Source: Elusimicrobia bacterium RIFCSPHIGHO2_02_FULL_57_9 (lineage in GTDB: Bacteria > Elusimicrobiota > Elusimicrobia > UBA1565 > UBA9628). From it: DNA of 14,390 nucleotides. Below the pieces are notes generated by a model. The model saw only the letters and a list, made by a program, of their open reading frames with translations, made no database searches and had not been told where the DNA came from. Within the stretch, counting starts at the first letter, position 1; each line of letters opens with the position of its first letter. Position numbers and translations under genes: made by a program. Where the stretch lies: the NCBI GenBank assembly GCA_001800015.1, contig MGUO01000296.1, positions 1 to 14,390 of the forward strand. The letters are read 5' to 3'. This document shows positions 12,208 through 14,390 of this stretch, piece by piece.

Positions 12208-12510
12208 CTAGTCGAAAAGCTCGAGGTCGCTCCGGCGTTTCGGACGTGAGACGACATCCGGTAAAAAGCGCGCGTAGCGCCAGACGGTCCAAGCCAGCCC
12301 CAGGCAAGCCAGTCCATAGGCCAGCTCAAAGCCGCCGTAGCGCAGCCATTGCTCTTCGGTGACAAAAGCCCATTTTTCGGGAGAGTAGAGATTGGCTTCA
12401 GGCTCGCCGATGAAGAGGTCGTAGAGGGCTTTAAGGGCCACCGCAGTTCCCCAAACTCCGAGAATCCCTGCAGTCAGGACGGCGAGACCGCGGATTTTAA
12501 CTTTTTCCAA
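12208..12510 (-). CDS. Small membrane protein with two predicted transmembrane helices
   Basis: A protein of about 100 residues that I do not recognise. There are two hydrophobic segments, one near the N-terminus (GLAVLTAGILGVWGTAVALKAL) and one in the second half (FELAYGLACLGLAWTVWRYA). They are separated by a polar stretch with GEPEANLYSPEKWAFVTEEQ and followed by a basic tail ending DLELFD. The start is uncertain: there is no ATG. TTG 12510 (used here) lies 22 bp after the rpsI stop. TTG 12594 would add 28 Lys/Ala-rich residues but overlap rpsI by 62 bp and has no ribosome binding site. The gene is collinear with rpsI upstream and the DUF72 gene six bases downstream, so it probably belongs to the same transcript. 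Confidence 0.7.
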   Translation of the reverse strand: MEKVKIRGLAVLTAGILGVWGTAVALKALYDLFIGEPEANLYSPEKWAFVTEEQWLRYGGFELAYGLACLGLAWTVWRYARFLPDVVSRPKRRSDLELFD

Positions 12511-12532
12511 GGCAAAACGCCCGGCGGCACGA

Positions 12533-12934
12533 TCAACGCTTCGAATACTGGAAGCGTTTGCGGGCTTTGGGCTGGCCGCTTTTTTTGCGCTCAACCATGC
12601 GCGGATCGCGGGTCAGGAAACCCTCGGCGCGCATCGGCTTGCGGTTCTTCTCATCCCACTTAACCAGGGCCCGGGCGATGGCATGGCGGGCGGCGCCAGC
12701 CTGGCCGGAAATGCCTCCGCCGATGATTTTGAGGATAAAATCGAATTTCTTGGCCGATTCAACGACCGAGATGGGAGCCAGCACGTCCCGTTTTTGATGG
12801 TCTTGCCCGCGGAAATACTCGTCCAAGGGCTTCTGGTTGACCGTGACCTTGCCCTCCCCATTCGGGATCAGGCGCACCTGGGCTATCGAGGTCTTGCGGC
12901 GTCCCGTCGCCCAGATGATGTTGTTATTTTTCAT
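12533..12934 (-). CDS. rpsI: 30S ribosomal protein S9
   Basis: Ribosomal protein S9 (uS9), 133 residues, a component of the 30S head whose C-terminal tail reaches the P site. It has the ATGRRKTSIAQVRL opening, the VNQKPLDEYF region, IIGGGISGQAGAARHAIARAL, RDPRMVERKKSGQPKARKRFQYSKR and the canonical C-terminal Ser-Lys-Arg. The ATG at 12934 was chosen because it gives the normal family N-terminus and has GGGAAGAAG just upstream; longer in-frame reading to 13078 is only shadow coding within rplM. It overlaps rplM by 11 bp, and the rplM-rpsI pair is a near-universal bacterial arrangement. Confidence 0.98.
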   Translation of the reverse strand: MKNNNIIWATGRRKTSIAQVRLIPNGEGKVTVNQKPLDEYFRGQDHQKRDVLAPISVVESAKKFDFILKIIGGGISGQAGAARHAIARALVKWDEKNRKPMRAEGFLTRDPRMVERKKSGQPKARKRFQYSKR

Positions 12935-13334
12935 TCTTCTTCCCAGGATAAATTTTGAGCCTGGCCATTTGCTTACCGCGCAAGCGATTGGCCGGCAGCA
13001 TGCGCTTGACGGCCAGAAAAACGACTTGGGCGGGTCTCCTATGGAAAAGCCGCGCCACCGGCGTGGTTTTGGCGCCACCAGCCCAGCCGGAATGGCTGAA
13101 GTAGAACTTTTGATCCCACTTATGCCCCGTCAGCCGGATGCCTCGCGCGTTGACGATTTCCACGAAATCGCCGCAGTCCACGAAATCTGTGTAGGTCGGC
13201 TTATGCTTGCCGCGCAGCAAGGTCGCCGCCGAGGTGGATAGGCGGCCGAGGACGCGGCCCTGAGCATCGATTAGATGCCGTCGCCGCTCGGCGTTGGCTT
13301 GTTTAGGCTTGTGGATATAAGTTTTCTGCGGCAT
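12924..13334 (-). CDS. rplM: 50S ribosomal protein L13
   Basis: Ribosomal protein L13 (uL13), 136 residues, an early 23S rRNA-binding protein of the large subunit. Signatures: HLIDAQGRVLGRLSTSAATLLRGKHKPTYT, DCGDFVEIVNARGIRLTGHKWDQKFYFSHSGWAGG, RRPAQVVFLAVKRMLPANRLRGKQMARLKIY. The C-terminus is somewhat short compared with the E. coli protein. The ATG at 13334 has no Shine-Dalgarno sequence. A good sigma70-like promoter ends about 12 bp upstream, so the message may be almost leaderless. Cotranscribed with rpsI (11-bp overlap). Confidence 0.98.
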   Translation of the reverse strand: MPQKTYIHKPKQANAERRRHLIDAQGRVLGRLSTSAATLLRGKHKPTYTDFVDCGDFVEIVNARGIRLTGHKWDQKFYFSHSGWAGGAKTTPVARLFHRRPAQVVFLAVKRMLPANRLRGKQMARLKIYPGKKNEK

Positions 13335-13345
13335 AAGGAAAACAA

Positions 13346-13374
13346 ATAATACCTAATTCCGACGGCATATTCAA
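13346..13374 (-). promoter_or_regulatory. Predicted sigma70 promoter of rplM-rpsI
   Basis: On the minus strand TTGAAT (13374-13369, four of six matches to the -35) is followed by 17 bp and TATTAT (13351-13346, five of six matches to the -10). The -35 box overlaps the stop codon of the preceding gene. Transcription would start near 13339, about 5 nt before the rplM ATG, so the transcript would have almost no leader. Confidence 0.6.
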
Positions 13375-13910
13375 GGCGTTTTCGCCGGCGGGCGATTGCC
13401 CAAGATTTCGCCGGAAACCGTTTTCCAATACGCCTCCTCCCCGGCTTTGGCGCGCTGAAATAAATCCTCGCCCGCTTCGCTCAGCAACCCTTTCGAATCA
13501 AACAGGGGCCGGTCATCCAAATCCATAAGATGAAAAGCCCATTTGGCTCCCACGCCCTTGTTTTCGAAATAAGTCAAAGCCTCTTGCGCCAGGACCAGCT
13601 GATAGCGAAGAAAGCCCTCTTGGGTCAGACGCAAACGCACATCGGAGAGCCCCCCGGCGCGCTTGCGAACCACGATTAAATTGCGCAAGGGATAACCCTT
13701 GGATTTAAGCAGTTCGATGGCCCCGCCGGCCTCGGCACGGCGCATGCGCGCGAGCAACGCCATCTCCGCCGGGCTGTAACGGTCCAGCCCGGCGGAGAGA
13801 ATTTTTCTCTGCCACATCTCGGCCAGGATGTTTTGCCGCTCGTTGTCGATAACGCGGGTTTCCTGGGCAAACGCGGGGAGAAGCAACAGCGATAGAACGC
13901 CAAGCTTCAT
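13371..13910 (-). CDS. Secreted protein of unknown function
   Basis: A 179-residue protein that I do not recognise. A short signal peptide is clear: MKLGVLSLLLLPAFA, with probable cleavage before QE. The mature part is charged and mainly helical (NERQNILAEMWQRKILSAGLDRYSPAEMALLARMRRAEAGGAIELLKSKG), followed by a strand-rich centre (LRNLIVVRKRAGGLSDVRLRL) and a helical end with Trp and Tyr (EEAYWKTVSGEIL). There are no cysteines and no lipobox, so it is probably soluble in the periplasm. The start ATG 13910 has no strong ribosome binding site and lies 25 bp after dcd. The downstream rplM promoter overlaps its stop codon. Confidence 0.8.
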   Translation of the reverse strand: MKLGVLSLLLLPAFAQETRVIDNERQNILAEMWQRKILSAGLDRYSPAEMALLARMRRAEAGGAIELLKSKGYPLRNLIVVRKRAGGLSDVRLRLTQEGFLRYQLVLAQEALTYFENKGVGAKWAFHLMDLDDRPLFDSKGLLSEAGEDLFQRAKAGEEAYWKTVSGEILGNRPPAKTP

Positions 13911-13935
13911 ATTCGCAGGCTGATCGGCGGCCGGT

Positions 13936-14390
13936 TCAACCTTGATTCGTCAAAATGCGCGGAAGAACCACGCCGATCTGGCTTTGGTATTTTCCCTTGC
14001 GGTCGGCATAACTGATCTCGCAGACCTCGTCGCTCTCCAAGAACAGCAACTGGGCGATGCCCTCTCCGGAATAGACCTTGGCGGGAAGCGGGGTGGTGTT
14101 GGAAATCTCGATGGTCAAATACCCGGTCCAGGTCGGCTCAAGCGGGGTGACGTTGACGATGATGCCGCAGCGGGCGAAAGTGCTCTTGCCCAGGCAGATG
14201 GCCAGCACGTTGCGCGGAATATTGAAATGCTCGACCGAGCGCGCCAAGGCGAAGGAATTCGGGGGCACCACGCAGAAAGGCCCCTTGTAATCGACGAAAG
14301 CCTTGGGATCGAAGGCCTTGGGGTCAACCACGGCCCCGTAAACGTTGGTGAAAATCTTGTACTCATCGGCCAGACGGATGTCATAGCCGT
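13936..14390 (-). CDS. dcd: dCTP deaminase, C-terminal 150 residues (5' end beyond window)
   Basis: The reading frame is open to the window edge, so the start of the gene is missing. The visible part begins GYDIRLADEYKIFTNVYGAVVDPK and contains DYKGPFCVVPPNSFALARSVEHF, then GKSTFARCGIIVNVTPLEP (substrate Ser and Arg), LTIEISNTTPLPAKVYSGEGIAQLLF (catalytic Glu in IEISNTT) and YADRKGKYQSQIGVVLPRI near the end. This is the trimeric dCTP deaminase family, which makes dUTP from dCTP in dTTP synthesis. Some members also hydrolyse dUTP to dUMP (bifunctional type), and the visible part does not settle which. Shorter starts inside the frame (for example GTG 14331) would cut off conserved sequence and are wrong. 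Confidence 0.96.
   Translation of the reverse strand, partial: GYDIRLADEYKIFTNVYGAVVDPKAFDPKAFVDYKGPFCVVPPNSFALARSVEHFNIPRNVLAICLGKSTFARCGIIVNVTPLEPTWTGYLTIEISNTTPLPAKVYSGEGIAQLLFLESDEVCEISYADRKGKYQSQIGVVLPRILTNQG

Noticed and set aside
12511..12594. Longer start (TTG 12594) for the small membrane protein
   Set aside because: It needs a 62-bp overlap with rpsI, has no ribosome binding site, and adds only Lys/Ala-rich sequence read out of frame from rpsI.
1..14390. tRNA, rRNA, CRISPR arrays, insertion sequences or phage genes
   Set aside because: Searched for by eye in all gaps and ends. Gaps are 80 bp or less and hold no cloverleaf, regular repeat-spacer pattern or transposase-like frame.

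Overview
All convincing genes lie on the minus strand and are tightly packed; the largest gaps are 80 and 71 bp and there is no gene-free stretch above 300 bp. High GC, frequent GTG starts, many ATGA-type overlaps and two proteins with export signals suggest a diderm bacterium, plausibly an uncultivated lineage (Elusimicrobiota-like is a guess, not shown by the sequence). Reading in the direction of transcription (right to left): a housekeeping block (dcd fragment, a secreted protein of unknown function, rplM, rpsI, a small membrane protein), then a DUF72 protein, an AsnB-type amidotransferase and a NodS-like methyltransferase, then a phosphate/nucleotide block (a DUF47/PhoU-like helical protein, an exported UshA-type 5'-nucleotidase, an exported or membrane-anchored class B acid phosphatase of the AphA type).

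The centre of interest is positions 1-6340: a bacterial microcompartment (BMC) operon with its own near-consensus sigma70 promoter (TTGACA, 17 bp, TAGAAT) and a 17-bp palindrome just downstream of the predicted start site. Gene order is tpiA, pduL, BMC-H hexamer, EutN/BMC-P pentamer, CoA-acylating aldehyde dehydrogenase, PduT-like BMC-T trimer, rpiB-like isomerase, two more BMC-P genes, deoC, and a partial small ORF with a CxxC motif running off the window. The pairing of deoxyribose-phosphate aldolase and RpiB with aldehyde dehydrogenase, PduL and shell genes matches the class called sugar-phosphate-utilising (SPU) BMCs.

Inferred pathway: DeoC splits 2-deoxyribose-5-phosphate into acetaldehyde and glyceraldehyde-3-phosphate inside the shell. 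The aldehyde dehydrogenase makes acetyl-CoA, PduL converts this to acetyl-phosphate, and TpiA passes the triose phosphate to glycolysis. DeoC, the dehydrogenase and PduL all carry an N-terminal amphipathic helix typical of encapsulation peptides. The two exported nucleotide phosphatases immediately upstream could provide nucleosides from external nucleotides, which would make the region a nucleotide-scavenging to compartmentalised sugar-phosphate catabolism unit.

Unusual points are: an RpiB with Asp in place of the catalytic Cys; a DeoC with a ~120-residue N-terminal extension holding a CxxC-x5-C cluster; a PduT-like trimer without the Fe-S cysteine; inverted repeats flanking the BMC-H gene; and a BMC-P start codon buried in a perfect hairpin. 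No alcohol dehydrogenase, acetate kinase, phosphopentomutase or nucleoside phosphorylase is in the window.
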